Source: Aeromicrobium duanguangcaii (GTDB lineage Bacteria > Actinomycetota > Actinomycetes > Propionibacteriales > Nocardioidaceae). From it: 64,000 nt of DNA. Positions 25,740 through 35,500 of this stretch are shown piece after piece. The notes under the pieces are model-generated. The model did no database searches. It was not told the origin of the DNA and was given only the letters and a program-made list of their open reading frames with translations. The translations under genes were made by a program, and so were the position numbers. The stretch is from NCBI RefSeq assembly GCF_024508295.1, contig NZ_CP101990.1:806001-870000 (forward strand), in the 5' to 3' direction. Each line of letters starts with the position of its first letter. The first letter of the stretch is position 1.

Positions 25740-26477
25740 GTGACGAACCAGCGTCGCAAGCAGTCCGCTCGCGCCGAGGCGGCTCGCCTCGAGCGCGAGC
25801 GGGCTGAACGCCGCAAGCGGCTCATCCTCACCGGCTCGATCGCCGCTGCCGCCACGGCGCTCGTCGCGGCAGCGGCGTGGGGCGTGTCGGCTCTCGCCTC
25901 GGGCGAGGACCGCGAGTTCGTGGCCCCGCGCCACGTCAGCGTCGGGACTCCCGGCTTCGCCTTCCCGGCGAAGGCCGACCCGGCCGCGCCCGTGGTCGAG
26001 GTCTACGCCGACTTCCTGTGCCCGCACTGCGCCGACTTCGCGGACTCCGACGGCGAGCGCCTGTTGAAGGAGCGCGCCGAGGCCGGCGAGATCTCCCTGC
26101 GCTTCGTCCCCATGACGATCATGGACGGCCGGGCGTCCGACGGTCCGGCCCACGACGTCATGAACGCGGCGGTCTGCGCGGCGGACGTCCAGGGTCCCGA
26201 GGGGTTCTGGGCGATGCACACGGCGCTGTTCGCCGCCGGTCTCCACGAGGACGGGTCCGCGCCGTCGAGCACGGAGCTCACCGCGATCGCGCAGGATGCG
26301 GGTGCCCAGGGCATCGACGCGTGCATCGACGAGGGCCGGTTCGTCCCCTGGCTGAGCGAGCCGCGCGACGCGGCGCGCGACCGCGGGGTCACCGGGACCC
26401 CCACCGTGCTGGTCGACGGCGAGAAGGTCGACGAGCCCACGGCCGCGAAGCTGCAGGCCGCGATCGACGCGGCCTGA
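25740..26477 (+). CDS. Membrane-anchored DsbA-like thioredoxin protein 2
   Basis: 245 residues, GTG start one base after the previous stop. The layout repeats that of its neighbour: a basic head (RRKQSARAEAARLERERAE), one membrane helix (LILTGSIAAAATALVAAAAW), then a thioredoxin-like domain with CPHC in YADFLCPHCADFAD and the cis-Pro loop VTGTPTVLVDG. The CPHC motif is the classic DsbA oxidase dipeptide (Pro-His) and predicts a more oxidising protein than the CPAC neighbour. The two are clearly ancient tandem duplicates that have diverged in the active site. Confidence 0.93.
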   Translation: MTNQRRKQSARAEAARLERERAERRKRLILTGSIAAAATALVAAAAWGVSALASGEDREFVAPRHVSVGTPGFAFPAKADPAAPVVEVYADFLCPHCADFADSDGERLLKERAEAGEISLRFVPMTIMDGRASDGPAHDVMNAAVCAADVQGPEGFWAMHTALFAAGLHEDGSAPSSTELTAIAQDAGAQGIDACIDEGRFVPWLSEPRDAARDRGVTGTPTVLVDGEKVDEPTAAKLQAAIDAA

Positions 26478-26485
26478 GGCTCAGC

Positions 26486-26707
26486 TCACCAGCGCAGCTC
26501 GATCTCCAGCTCGTTCTCCTCGCCGATCTCGATCTCGACCGAGAGCTCGACCTCGTCGGGCACGTCGACCGTGATGCGGTTGTCACCCTTGATGAACTCC
26601 ACGGAGTTGTGGCGCGCGAGCGCGTCGGCGAGGGCGTGCAGCTTCGCGGCGGCCTCCTCGCGGCGCAGGCGCTGGGTCTGGTCGAGCTCGAAGAGGTCCA
26701 CGGTCAT
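26486..26707 (-). CDS. Amphi-Trp domain small protein
   Basis: 73 residues. LRREEAAAKLHALADALARH is followed by two beta strands, RITVDVPDEVELSVEIEIG and the C-terminal NELEIELRW with a terminal Trp. This is the amphi-Trp domain pattern: a helix followed by amphipathic strands ending in tryptophan. Function unknown. An AAAGG-like ribosome site lies five bases before the ATG. It is convergent with the DsbA-like pair and stands upstream of nothing else on its strand, except tRNA-Arg. Confidence 0.8.
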   Translation of the reverse strand: MTVDLFELDQTQRLRREEAAAKLHALADALARHNSVEFIKGDNRITVDVPDEVELSVEIEIGEENELEIELRW

Positions 26708-26727
26708 GCCTTTCGTTGACGGATCTG

Positions 26728-26801
26728 CGCGCCCGGCAGGATTCGAACCTGCGACCTAGAGATTAGAAGGCTCTTGCTCTATCCAGCTGAGCTACGGGCG
26801 C
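26728..26801 (-). tRNA. tRNA-Arg (TCT)
   Basis: 74 nt body without encoded CCA. The acceptor GCGCCCG/CGGGCGC and T arm GCAGG-TTCGAAT-CCTGC pair perfectly. The anticodon arm AGAGC-CTTCTAA-TCTCT gives anticodon TCT; the innermost 31-39 pair is C-T. The minus-strand promoter has TAGTCT (forward 26810-26815) just upstream. Confidence 0.95.
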
Positions 26802-26858
26802 TCGGGGCCAGACTATCGGGGCGGGCCGGTGTCTCCGCGGCGCTCTAGGCTGTTGCCC
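26802..26858. promoter_or_regulatory. Divergent tRNA-Arg/PrsW promoters
   Basis: Minus strand: TAGTCT (forward 26810-26815), eight bases from the tRNA-Arg 5' end. Plus strand: TAGGCT (26846-26851), seven bases before the GTG at 26859, the leaderless pattern. Confidence 0.55.
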
Positions 26859-28016
26859 GTGACGACGACCGAGGCGCTGGCACTGCCTCCCGAGGTGGAC
26901 CCCCTGCGCCAGCGCGGCCGCACGCTCCTGGTCGTCCTGGTGTGGATCGCCGCCCTGGTCGGCGCGGGCGGCGCGGTGTTCTTCGCGTCGACCTCCGGCT
27001 CGGTCGCCGGCGCGTCGATCGCGCTGGTCTACGCGCTCATCCCGCTGCCCGTCGCCCTGTTCGCCTACTGGTGGCTCGACCGGGTCGAGCCCGAGCCGTT
27101 CCGCTACAAGGCCGCCGCCTTCGTGTGGGGCGCGGTCATCGCCGTCGGCATCGCGCTGCCGGTCGAGATCGCGATGTCCCGACTCGGCATGAACGAGGAC
27201 TGGCTCACGGCGCTCGGCGCGCCCGTGGCCGAGGAGTTCGCCAAGGGCCTGTTCGTCGTGCTGACGCTCGTGCGGGTGCGCCGGATCATCGACGGGGTCC
27301 TCGACGGCCTCATCGTCTCGGGCCTGGTCGCGCTGGGCTTCGCGGCGATGGAGAACGTCGGCTACTACGCCGCCAGCTACCTCGGATTCGACGAGGTGCC
27401 GTACTCCGGCGCCGAGATGGCCACCGCGACGTTCGTGGTCCGGGGCCTGTTCAGCCCCTTCGCCCACCCGCTGTTCACCTCGGCCATCGGCATCGCGATG
27501 GGCCTGGCCGTCCACCGCTCGTCGCGGGTGCAGCGCTGGGGCCTGCTCGCGCTGGGCTACGTCGTCAGCGTCGGCCTGCATGCGCTCTGGAACGGCGCCA
27601 TCGTGGTCGGCGGCGGCATCGGATTCCTGCTGGCCTACATCGTGCTGGCGGCCCTGCTGCTGGGCTTGGGCGTCACGGCCGTCGTGCTGCGCATGCGCCA
27701 GCTCGACATCCTGGCCCGGGCGCTGACCGACATCGCCCGTCGCGGGTGGATCCATCCGGCCGAGGTGCCGTGGCTCGTCCGGTTCGGCCGGCGGCGCCAG
27801 GCCAGGGTCTACGCGGCGCACTACGGACCCGTGGCCGTCGAGGCCGTGAAGCGGTACCAGCGGCTCGCGACCGAGGTCGCCTTCCTGCACGACGCGGTGA
27901 TGACGGGCGTGGCCAAACCGGGCGGACCCGACCGCACGTACGCACTGCTGGACCGGATGTGGCACCTGCGCCCGTTCCTGCGCCTGCCCCCGGCTCTTCC
28001 GCCGGGCGTGAGGTAG
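26859..28016 (+). CDS. PrsW-type intramembrane protease
   Basis: 385 residues with eight or so membrane helices. The family motifs are present: APVAEEFAKGLFVVL (the EExxK glutamates), GFAAMENVGYYAA (EN), SPFAHPLFTSAIGIAMG (the H of the third motif) and VGLHALWNGAIV (the HxxWN motif). PrsW cleaves anti-sigma factors within or near the membrane in Bacillus; here no sigma/anti-sigma pair is adjacent, so the target is unknown. After the last helix (about residue 290) a 95-residue soluble tail follows. I use GTG 26859 rather than the in-frame GTG 30 bases upstream because of the TAGGCT box at 26846. Confidence 0.9.
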   Translation: MTTTEALALPPEVDPLRQRGRTLLVVLVWIAALVGAGGAVFFASTSGSVAGASIALVYALIPLPVALFAYWWLDRVEPEPFRYKAAAFVWGAVIAVGIALPVEIAMSRLGMNEDWLTALGAPVAEEFAKGLFVVLTLVRVRRIIDGVLDGLIVSGLVALGFAAMENVGYYAASYLGFDEVPYSGAEMATATFVVRGLFSPFAHPLFTSAIGIAMGLAVHRSSRVQRWGLLALGYVVSVGLHALWNGAIVVGGGIGFLLAYIVLAALLLGLGVTAVVLRMRQLDILARALTDIARRGWIHPAEVPWLVRFGRRRQARVYAAHYGPVAVEAVKRYQRLATEVAFLHDAVMTGVAKPGGPDRTYALLDRMWHLRPFLRLPPALPPGVR

Positions 28017-28052
28017 TCACGCGTCGATTCGGTGAGGCTCGGTACCGGACGG

Positions 28053-28058
28053 TACGAT
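28053..28058 (+). promoter_or_regulatory. ahcY -10 box
   Basis: TACGAT followed by seven bases and the ahcY ATG at 28066. No Shine-Dalgarno sequence and no SAH riboswitch-like structure lie in the 49-base gap, so a leaderless transcript is likely. Confidence 0.55.
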
Positions 28059-28065
28059 CAGGCCC

Positions 28066-29508
<1,443 letters not shown>

Positions 29509-29510
29509 GC

Positions 29511-30212
29511 ATGTCGCAACGTCGCCCCAAGCACGATCGGGTGCTCGTCGTCGACGACGATGCGTCGTTGGCGGAGATGCTCACGATCGTCCTTGAGGGC
29601 GAGGGATTCCGGACGTCCGTCTGTCACACCGGCGACGCGGTGATGGAGGCGTTCGAGGAGTTCAAGCCCGACGTGGTCCTGTTGGACCGGATGCTCCCGG
29701 GTCTGGACGGCATGGAGGTGTGCCGCCAGATCCGGGAGGTCTCGGGCGTCCCGATCGTGATGCTGACCGCCAAGGGCGAGACGCGTGACATCGTCGACGG
29801 CCTCGAGGTCGGAGCCGACGACTACCTCACCAAGCCGTTCCGCAACAGCGAGCTGATCGCCCGCATCCGGGCGCGCCTGCGTCGGCGCGATCCGCTCGGC
29901 GGGCGGATCGAGTTCGGTGGCATCGTGCTCGACCCGCAGGCGCACACGGTCACGCGGGACGGGCGTCCGGTCTCGCTGACCCCGCTTGAGTTCGACCTGC
30001 TGGCCTGCCTGATCTCGGCGCCCGAGCAGGTCTTCAGCCGCGAGGTGCTGCTGCAGAAGGTGTGGGGCTACCACCACCCCGGCGACACGAAGCTCGTGAA
30101 CGTCCACATGACGCGCCTGCGGCAGAAGATCGAGGACGAAGCCGAGAACCCGCAGGTCATCCGCACGGTGCGCGGCATCGGCTACCAGGCGATCGACCCG
30201 GCGTCCCGCTGA
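29511..30212 (+). CDS. mtrA: Response regulator MtrA
   Basis: 233 residues, OmpR/PhoB class. The receiver has the acidic pocket VLVVDDDASL (Asp15-17), phosphoacceptor Asp59 in DVVLLDRMLPG, MLTAKGET and the Lys in YLTKPF. The winged-helix domain runs from IVLDPQAHTVTRDG to VHMTRLRQKIEDEAENPQVIRTVRGIGY. Sequence and position (ahcY-mtrA-mtrB-lpqB) identify it as MtrA, which controls cell-wall hydrolases, division and osmotic genes in Actinomycetota. The secreted CHAP and CAP proteins in this window are plausible members of such a regulon (inference only). Confidence 0.95.
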   Translation: MSQRRPKHDRVLVVDDDASLAEMLTIVLEGEGFRTSVCHTGDAVMEAFEEFKPDVVLLDRMLPGLDGMEVCRQIREVSGVPIVMLTAKGETRDIVDGLEVGADDYLTKPFRNSELIARIRARLRRRDPLGGRIEFGGIVLDPQAHTVTRDGRPVSLTPLEFDLLACLISAPEQVFSREVLLQKVWGYHHPGDTKLVNVHMTRLRQKIEDEAENPQVIRTVRGIGYQAIDPASR

Positions 30213-31738
30213 TGCGTCGGCTCGTGGGGCTGTGGCGCCGCTCGCTGCGCACCCGGGTCGTCATCAACACGGTGCTGCTGAGCACGGCCGTCATCCTGAT
30301 CGTCGGCTGGGCGCTGCTGCACGACGTGGCCGGCGGCCTGGCCGAGAACCGCCGTGACGCCGCGATCGGCGAGGCGCGCGCCGGCCTGGAGCAGGCCCAG
30401 TCCCAGCTCGACGCCGCGGTCGACAGCGAGCCCACCCGCCAGTCGCCGGCGCTGACGCAGCTGGTCGACGCGCTGGCGGCGACCCGCGGCGAGAACCGCT
30501 CCTACGAGCTGGTCCTCCAGGGTCCTCTGGCCGAGGCCGGGGGAGCGCCCGTGCGGGCGTCGGGCAACGTCGGCATCGACGACGTGCCCGCCGACCTGGC
30601 TCGGCAGGTGTCCTCCGAGCAGGGCATCTTCTGGACGTTCTCGGAGCTGTCGATCTTCGGCACGGGCGACGTGCCGGTGGTCACGGTCGGCGGCCGGGTG
30701 ACCGCACCGGGCTCGAACGACCGGTACGCGCTCTACTACGTGTTCTCGATGGCCGACCAGCAGGAGACGCTCGGGCTCGTCCGCACCGCGCTGCTGGCCG
30801 GTGGCGCGGGTCTGCTGGTCATGGTGACGCTCGTCGCGGGGCTGGTCGCGCGTCAGGTCGTCGAGCCGGTCCGGCTGGCCCGGCGCATCGCCGAGCGGTT
30901 CGCCGCCGGCAACCTCGAGCAACGCATGCACGTCAAGGGCGAGGACGACATCGCCCGGCTGAGCACGTCCTTCAACCAGATGGCCGAGAGCCTGCAGAGC
31001 CAGATCCGCCGTCTCGAGAACCTGTCCCGGCTGCAACAGCGGTTCGTCTCGGACGTCTCCCACGAGCTGCGCACGCCCCTGACGACGGTCCAGATGGCCG
31101 GTCAGGTGCTGTACGAGGCGCGCACGGGCTTCGACCCCCAGACGGCGCGGGCGGCCGAGCTGCTGCAGACCGAGGTCGGCCGGTTCGAGGCGCTGCTGTC
31201 GGACCTGCTGGACCTGAGCCGCTTCGACGCCGGCGCCGCCACCTTGGAGACCGACCCGGTGGACCTCGCGGCGGTGGCCCGCGCCGCCGCCGCGGACGAC
31301 GTGCTGAAGCGTGCGGGCATCGTGGGCCACGCCCGCGGTGTCGAGCGGCCGGCGATCGTCGAGGCCGACATCCGCCGCGTCGACCGGATGGTGCGCAACC
31401 TCATCACCAACGCGGCCCGCTACAGCGAGTCCGAGGACGTCGACGTGATCGTGTCCCAGGCCGACGACCGGGTCTCGCTGGCCGTCCGCGACTACGGCGT
31501 CGGCATGGAGCCCGACGTGGTCCGCCGGGTCTTCGACCGCTTCTGGCGCGGTGATCCCGCGCGCTCGCACGGCGGCACGGGACTGGGCCTGGCGATCGCG
31601 CGGGAGGACGCGGCCCTGCACGGCGGGACGCTCGAGGTGTGGTCACGCCCCGGCGAGGGCACCGAGTTCATCCTGACCCTGCCGCGGGTGGCGGGGGAGC
31701 GCGTGTGGGAGCCCGTCACGGCGTCGGTGTTCGCATGA
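30212..31738 (+). CDS. mtrB: Sensor histidine kinase MtrB
   Basis: 508 residues, ATG sharing a base with the mtrA stop. Two membrane helices (VVINTVLLSTAVILIVGWAL and LLAGGAGLLVMVTLVAGLVA) flank an extracellular sensor of about 165 residues. Then follow a HAMP domain (VARQVVEPVRLARRIAERFA), the H box FVSDVSHELRTPLTT with the phosphoacceptor His, an N box RMVRNLITNAARYS, and G boxes RDYGVGM and GGTGLGLAIA. It phosphorylates MtrA. The stop overlaps the lpqB start (ATGA), in line with LpqB modulating MtrB. Confidence 0.96.
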   Translation: MRRLVGLWRRSLRTRVVINTVLLSTAVILIVGWALLHDVAGGLAENRRDAAIGEARAGLEQAQSQLDAAVDSEPTRQSPALTQLVDALAATRGENRSYELVLQGPLAEAGGAPVRASGNVGIDDVPADLARQVSSEQGIFWTFSELSIFGTGDVPVVTVGGRVTAPGSNDRYALYYVFSMADQQETLGLVRTALLAGGAGLLVMVTLVAGLVARQVVEPVRLARRIAERFAAGNLEQRMHVKGEDDIARLSTSFNQMAESLQSQIRRLENLSRLQQRFVSDVSHELRTPLTTVQMAGQVLYEARTGFDPQTARAAELLQTEVGRFEALLSDLLDLSRFDAGAATLETDPVDLAAVARAAAADDVLKRAGIVGHARGVERPAIVEADIRRVDRMVRNLITNAARYSESEDVDVIVSQADDRVSLAVRDYGVGMEPDVVRRVFDRFWRGDPARSHGGTGLGLAIAREDAALHGGTLEVWSRPGEGTEFILTLPRVAGERVWEPVTASVFA

Positions 31739-33387
31739 GGGCGCAGCGGGCGGCCCTGGTGCTGACGATCGTCGCCGCCGTGCTGGCGGGATGCACGGGC
31801 ATCCCGACCTCCGGCCCGGTCGAGAGGGTCGAGGACGAATCGGGGTTCGGTGAGAGCACGGTCCGCTACACGCCGGCGGGGCCGGCGCCCCACGCGACCG
31901 AGGCCCAGATCGTGCGTGGCTTCCTGGACGCCATGCTGGCCTATCCGGTCACGCACCGGGTCGCGGCCGAGTACCTGACCCCGGAGGCCGCCGATGAGTG
32001 GCGCCCCGGGCAGAGCACCACGGTGTACACGGGGGCGGAGGTGTCCTCCGACCGCGTGGGTGCGGGGCGGATCGACCTGACCGCCGACGTGCGCCTCGAC
32101 GCCCAGGGCCGGCTGAGCCGGGTGGCGGCGTCGCGACGGTGGGATCTCGACCTGCAGCGGATCGACGGCCAGTGGCGCATCGCAACCCCGCCCGACGGCG
32201 TGCTGGTGAGCCGGGACTGGTTCGAGGACTACGTCCGCACGTTCGACCTGTACTTCCTCGATCCGACCGGGAGTCACCTGGTGCCCGTGCCCGTCCATGA
32301 GGTCGTCGGCGATCAGCTGGCGACGTCGCTGATGACCAGCCTGGCCATCGGGCCGCAGTCCGGCTCGGCGCCGGGGCTCACGACGGCCGTCCCGCCCGTC
32401 CAGGACCTGCGCGCCTCCGTCCCGGTGGTGGACGGGGTGGCGCAGATCGAGTTCTCGACGCGGGTCGGCGATCTGGCGCCCGGGGTGCAGAAGCGTCTCT
32501 CGGCCCAGGTGGCGTGGACGCTGCGTCAGGTTCCTGTCGTGACCGACGTCCAGATCACCGGTGGCGGCACGGTCGTCGCGCCCGCGGGTGAACCGGTCCA
32601 GGACGCCGGCGGATGGACCTCCTTCGGACCCGACAAGTCGCGTCGCTGGGCCACCGTCGTGCTCGACGGTGGCGTCCAGCAGGTCGGACCGCGCTCCCGC
32701 GAGCCGCTGGCGGGGGACTGGGGCTCGAACGACGCCGGTGCGTCGATGGTCACGGCGGACGACGAGCGGGTCGTGGCCATCTGGCGCGATCGGGCCCGTG
32801 TGTCGACCGCGAACGGAGCGGACCCCGTCGAGATCACCGGAGAGCGGTTCCTGCGCCCGATCCTGGACATCGACGGGAACGCATGGTTGGTCGACCGGCC
32901 GGCCGGCCGGACCCGCGTCCGGGTGCATGACGGCGAGTCCTTCGTCGGCGTCCCGGCGCCCGACCTGCCGGGACTCTCGTCGTTCGCGATCTCGCCCGAC
33001 GGAGCTCGGTACGCGGCGACGGCCGATGGCCGGTTGTTCGTCGGCGGGGTCGAGCGACGCGAGGGTCGCGTCGTGGGCCTGACCGACGCGACCCGGCTGG
33101 CGACCGCGGCCGGAGCCCGTCAGGTCGTGTGGGTCGACGGCTCGCGCGTAGCCCATCTGGGGCCGCCGGGCAGTCAGGTGCATTCGCTGCGGATCGACGG
33201 CACCGAGGCGGTCGACGCCTGGCCCGGCGGCGGCCAGCTCCTGCCGGACATCGAGCCGGTCGCCCTCGTGGCGACGGCGGCGGCCGACTCGGACCTGTAC
33301 CTGCTCGACAGCGAGGGCGGCCTGTGGATGCTCGACCGGACCCGTTGGGTCGCGGTGGACATCGACGCCGCACGCGGGATCGCCTGA
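31735..33387 (+). CDS. lpqB: Lipoprotein LpqB
   Basis: 550 residues. Signal peptide with lipobox LAGC (residues 17-20; VLTIVAAVLAGCTGIPTSGP), so the protein is lipid-anchored on the outer face. The N-terminal half has a GerMN-type domain (IVRGFLDAMLAYPVTHRVA, then VQDLRASVPVVDGVAQIEFS). The C-terminal half is a set of WD-like/beta-propeller strands (SFAISPDGARYAATADG, LYLLDSEGGLWMLDRT). LpqB is known to interact with MtrB and influence MtrA phosphorylation. Coupled to mtrB by ATGA. Confidence 0.94.
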   Translation: MRAQRAALVLTIVAAVLAGCTGIPTSGPVERVEDESGFGESTVRYTPAGPAPHATEAQIVRGFLDAMLAYPVTHRVAAEYLTPEAADEWRPGQSTTVYTGAEVSSDRVGAGRIDLTADVRLDAQGRLSRVAASRRWDLDLQRIDGQWRIATPPDGVLVSRDWFEDYVRTFDLYFLDPTGSHLVPVPVHEVVGDQLATSLMTSLAIGPQSGSAPGLTTAVPPVQDLRASVPVVDGVAQIEFSTRVGDLAPGVQKRLSAQVAWTLRQVPVVTDVQITGGGTVVAPAGEPVQDAGGWTSFGPDKSRRWATVVLDGGVQQVGPRSREPLAGDWGSNDAGASMVTADDERVVAIWRDRARVSTANGADPVEITGERFLRPILDIDGNAWLVDRPAGRTRVRVHDGESFVGVPAPDLPGLSSFAISPDGARYAATADGRLFVGGVERREGRVVGLTDATRLATAAGARQVVWVDGSRVAHLGPPGSQVHSLRIDGTEAVDAWPGGGQLLPDIEPVALVATAAADSDLYLLDSEGGLWMLDRTRWVAVDIDAARGIA

Positions 33388-33437
33388 CTCGTCCACAGCC
33401 GGCGTGCGCGGGCTGGCTGGGCGTCCGGTCCCGAGGT

Positions 33438-33443
33438 CAGACT
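33438..33443 (+). promoter_or_regulatory. comF -10-like box
   Basis: CAGACT followed by six bases and the GTG at 33450. It departs from TANNNT only in the first base. Confidence 0.4.
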
Positions 33444-33449
33444 GGCCGG

Positions 33450-34142
33450 GTGCGCGGGTGGTGGCAGGCGGCGGCCGATCTGGTCCTGGGGGTCTGCTGC
33501 CCGCTGTGCGGGGCGCCCGGTCTGCACGCGTGCCGAGCGTGTGTCACTGCGATCGCACCCGATCCGGTCCTGCTGGACGTCGGCGACATCTCGGTGGCGG
33601 TCGCGGGTGTCCACCAGGGACCGCGACGCGAGGCGTTGTTGGCCTGGAAGGTCGGTGGGGCGGCGAGCCTGGATCCGTTGATGGCCCACCACCTGGCGGC
33701 GGCCGTGGTGTCCCTGATCGGCGAGACCTCCTCGCTGGCCCTCGTGCCGGTGCCGTCGACCCGGCGTTCGCGCCGTGAGCGCGGTCGCGACCTCGTCACC
33801 GACCTGGCCGCGGCGACGGCGCGCACGCTCGTCGGCGTGGGTGTCGACGCGCAGGTCCGCCCGGTGCTGCGACTGCGCCGCCAGACGCGCGACCAGCACG
33901 CGCTGAGCCGGCGCGAACGGGCGCTCAACGTCGCCGGATCGATGGTGGCGCAGCGGGCGCCGAGCGGCCCCGTGGTGGTCGTCGACGACGTCCTCACGAC
34001 CGGCTCGACCCTGCTCGAGGCGGTGCGCGCGCTGGCTGAAGCCGGGGCGTTCCCGATCCTCGGTGCAGCCGCAGTCGTGACTGCGCAGGCGGGTTCCTCA
34101 CCGGTGGCGAGTCACCCCGACGACGGACTACGGTCGAGGTAG
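33450..34142 (+). CDS. comF: ComF-family phosphoribosyltransferase-like protein
   Basis: 230 residues from GTG 33450. The N-terminal zinc-finger-like block CCPLCGAPGLHACRACV has two CxxC pairs and is typical of ComF. The central LALVPVPSTRRSRRERGRD and the C-terminal PRPP-binding loop GPVVVVDDVLTTGSTLLEAV place it in the ComF/GntX group. ComF is needed for late DNA uptake steps in naturally competent bacteria; elsewhere its role is uncertain. Position between lpqB and hpf is conserved in Actinomycetota. Its 3' end carries a TACGGT box (34129-34134) for hpf. Confidence 0.92.
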   Translation: MRGWWQAAADLVLGVCCPLCGAPGLHACRACVTAIAPDPVLLDVGDISVAVAGVHQGPRREALLAWKVGGAASLDPLMAHHLAAAVVSLIGETSSLALVPVPSTRRSRRERGRDLVTDLAAATARTLVGVGVDAQVRPVLRLRRQTRDQHALSRRERALNVAGSMVAQRAPSGPVVVVDDVLTTGSTLLEAVRALAEAGAFPILGAAAVVTAQAGSSPVASHPDDGLRSR

Positions 34143-34184
34143 GGCGAGACGTTTCGGGACTCGCATTCGAGCAAGGAGACGAAC

Positions 34185-34811
34185 ATGGAAATCGTGGTCA
34201 CCGGTCGCAACAGTGAGATCTCGGAGAAGTTCCGCAACCATGTCGCCGAGAAGCTCCAGCGGATCGAGAAATTCGACAGCCGCCAGCGGATCAGCCGGGT
34301 CGAGGTCGAGGTGACGCACGAGAAGAACCCGCGTCAGCCGGAGACCGCCGCCCGCGTCGAGATGACGCTCCGCTCGCGCGGCCCCGCCGTCCGGGTGGAG
34401 GCCAGCTCCACGGACCAGCACTCGGCCCTGGACGCCGCGGTCGACAAGCTCGAGACCCGCCTGCGCAAGGTCGTCGAGCGCAAGCGCAGCCACCGCGACA
34501 AGCACCGTCCCGAGTCCATCGCGGCGGCCACGGCCGACCTCCCCGTGGCCGACTTCGACGAGCTGGACGACACCGTGGAGTCCGACATCCGCAAGGTCGG
34601 ACCGCTCGAGGTCGAGGGCGACGGCCCGCTCGTCGTGCGCGAGAAGGAGCACGTGTCCGAGGCGATGACCCTGGATCAGGCCCTCTACGAGATGGAGTTG
34701 GTCGGGCACGACTTCTACCTCTTCGTGGAGAAGGACTCGATGAAGCCGAGCGTCGTCTACCGCCGCAAGGGATACGACTACGGCGTGATTCGCCTGACGG
34801 TCGAGGGCTAA
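34185..34811 (+). CDS. hpf: Long-form ribosome hibernation factor HPF
   Basis: 208 residues with a strong AAGGAG ribosome site. The N-terminal domain (MEIVVTGRNSEISEKFRNH to about residue 105) is the HPF/YfiA double-stranded RNA-binding-like fold that sits in the decoding channel. After an acidic linker, the C-terminal domain (SEAMTLDQALYEMELVGHDFYLFV ... VYRRKGYDYGVIRL) is the long-form dimerisation domain that joins two 70S ribosomes into 100S. It protects idle ribosomes in starvation or low oxygen. A TACGGT box at 34129-34134 gives a leader of about 44 nt. Confidence 0.96.
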   Translation: MEIVVTGRNSEISEKFRNHVAEKLQRIEKFDSRQRISRVEVEVTHEKNPRQPETAARVEMTLRSRGPAVRVEASSTDQHSALDAAVDKLETRLRKVVERKRSHRDKHRPESIAAATADLPVADFDELDDTVESDIRKVGPLEVEGDGPLVVREKEHVSEAMTLDQALYEMELVGHDFYLFVEKDSMKPSVVYRRKGYDYGVIRLTVEG

Positions 34812-34824
34812 CCTTCGGACGTGG

Positions 34825-34830
34825 CATGAT
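34825..34830 (+). promoter_or_regulatory. -10-like box of response-regulator gene
   Basis: CATGAT followed by seven bases and the GTG at 34838. It overlaps an alternative in-frame ATG (34826), which argues for the GTG as the real start. Confidence 0.4.
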
Positions 34831-34837
34831 CGGACCC

Positions 34838-35500
34838 GTGACTGCACACGGGGATGCCATCCGGGTCCTGCTCGTCGACGACCAAGAGTTGTTCCGACGT
34901 GGCGTGACCATGGTTCTCGGCGCCGACGGGGGGTTCGAGATCGAGGACGTCGACGACGGTGACGCCGCGTTGGAACGCATCGCGGAGGAGCCGTTCGACG
35001 TCGTCCTCCTCGACGTGCGGATGCCTCGCCGCAGCGGCGTCGAGATCTGTGGCGCGATCAAGGAGACCGCACCCACGACCGGCATCATCATGCTCACGGC
35101 CAGCGACGACGAGGCCGACCTGTACGAGTCGATCAAGGCCGGCGCCGCCGGGTACCTGCTGAAGGACGGCTCGACGTACGACCAGGTCGCCGAGGCGGTC
35201 AAGCTCGTCGCGGCCGGTCAGTCGTTGATCAGCCCCAGCATGGCCACGAAGCTGCTCGACGAGTTCGTGCACATGGCCAAGGGCCCGGCGCCGGCCACGA
35301 CCCTGACCGCGCGCGAGCTGCAGGTGCTGCGCCTGGTCGCTCACGGCAAGAGCAACCGCGACATCGCCGGTGAGCTCTTCATCAGCGAGAACACGGTCAA
35401 GAACCACATCCGGAACATCCTCGAGAAGCTGCAGATGAAGTCGCGGATGGAGGCGGCCATGTACGCCGTCCGCAGCAAGCTCATCGACGACGTTCTGTGA
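34838..35500 (+). CDS. NarL/FixJ-family response regulator (orphan)
   Basis: 220 residues from GTG 34838; an ATG 12 bases upstream is an alternative. Receiver: VLLVDDQELFRRG acidic pocket, VVLLDVRMPRRSGVEI phosphoacceptor, MLTASDDEAD, YLLKDGSTYDQ Lys. LuxR-type HTH: LTARELQVLRLVAHGKSNRD, then FISENTVKNHIRNILEKL. No histidine kinase is adjacent, so its partner is elsewhere. Although NarL-like, it is 23 kb from nar and a nitrate role is not implied. Its stop overlaps the next gene's GTG. Confidence 0.93.
   Translation: MTAHGDAIRVLLVDDQELFRRGVTMVLGADGGFEIEDVDDGDAALERIAEEPFDVVLLDVRMPRRSGVEICGAIKETAPTTGIIMLTASDDEADLYESIKAGAAGYLLKDGSTYDQVAEAVKLVAAGQSLISPSMATKLLDEFVHMAKGPAPATTLTARELQVLRLVAHGKSNRDIAGELFISENTVKNHIRNILEKLQMKSRMEAAMYAVRSKLIDDVL

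Noticed and set aside
28017..28065. SAH riboswitch in front of ahcY
   Set aside because: The gap is 49 bases and shows no suitable pairing; the gene looks leaderless.
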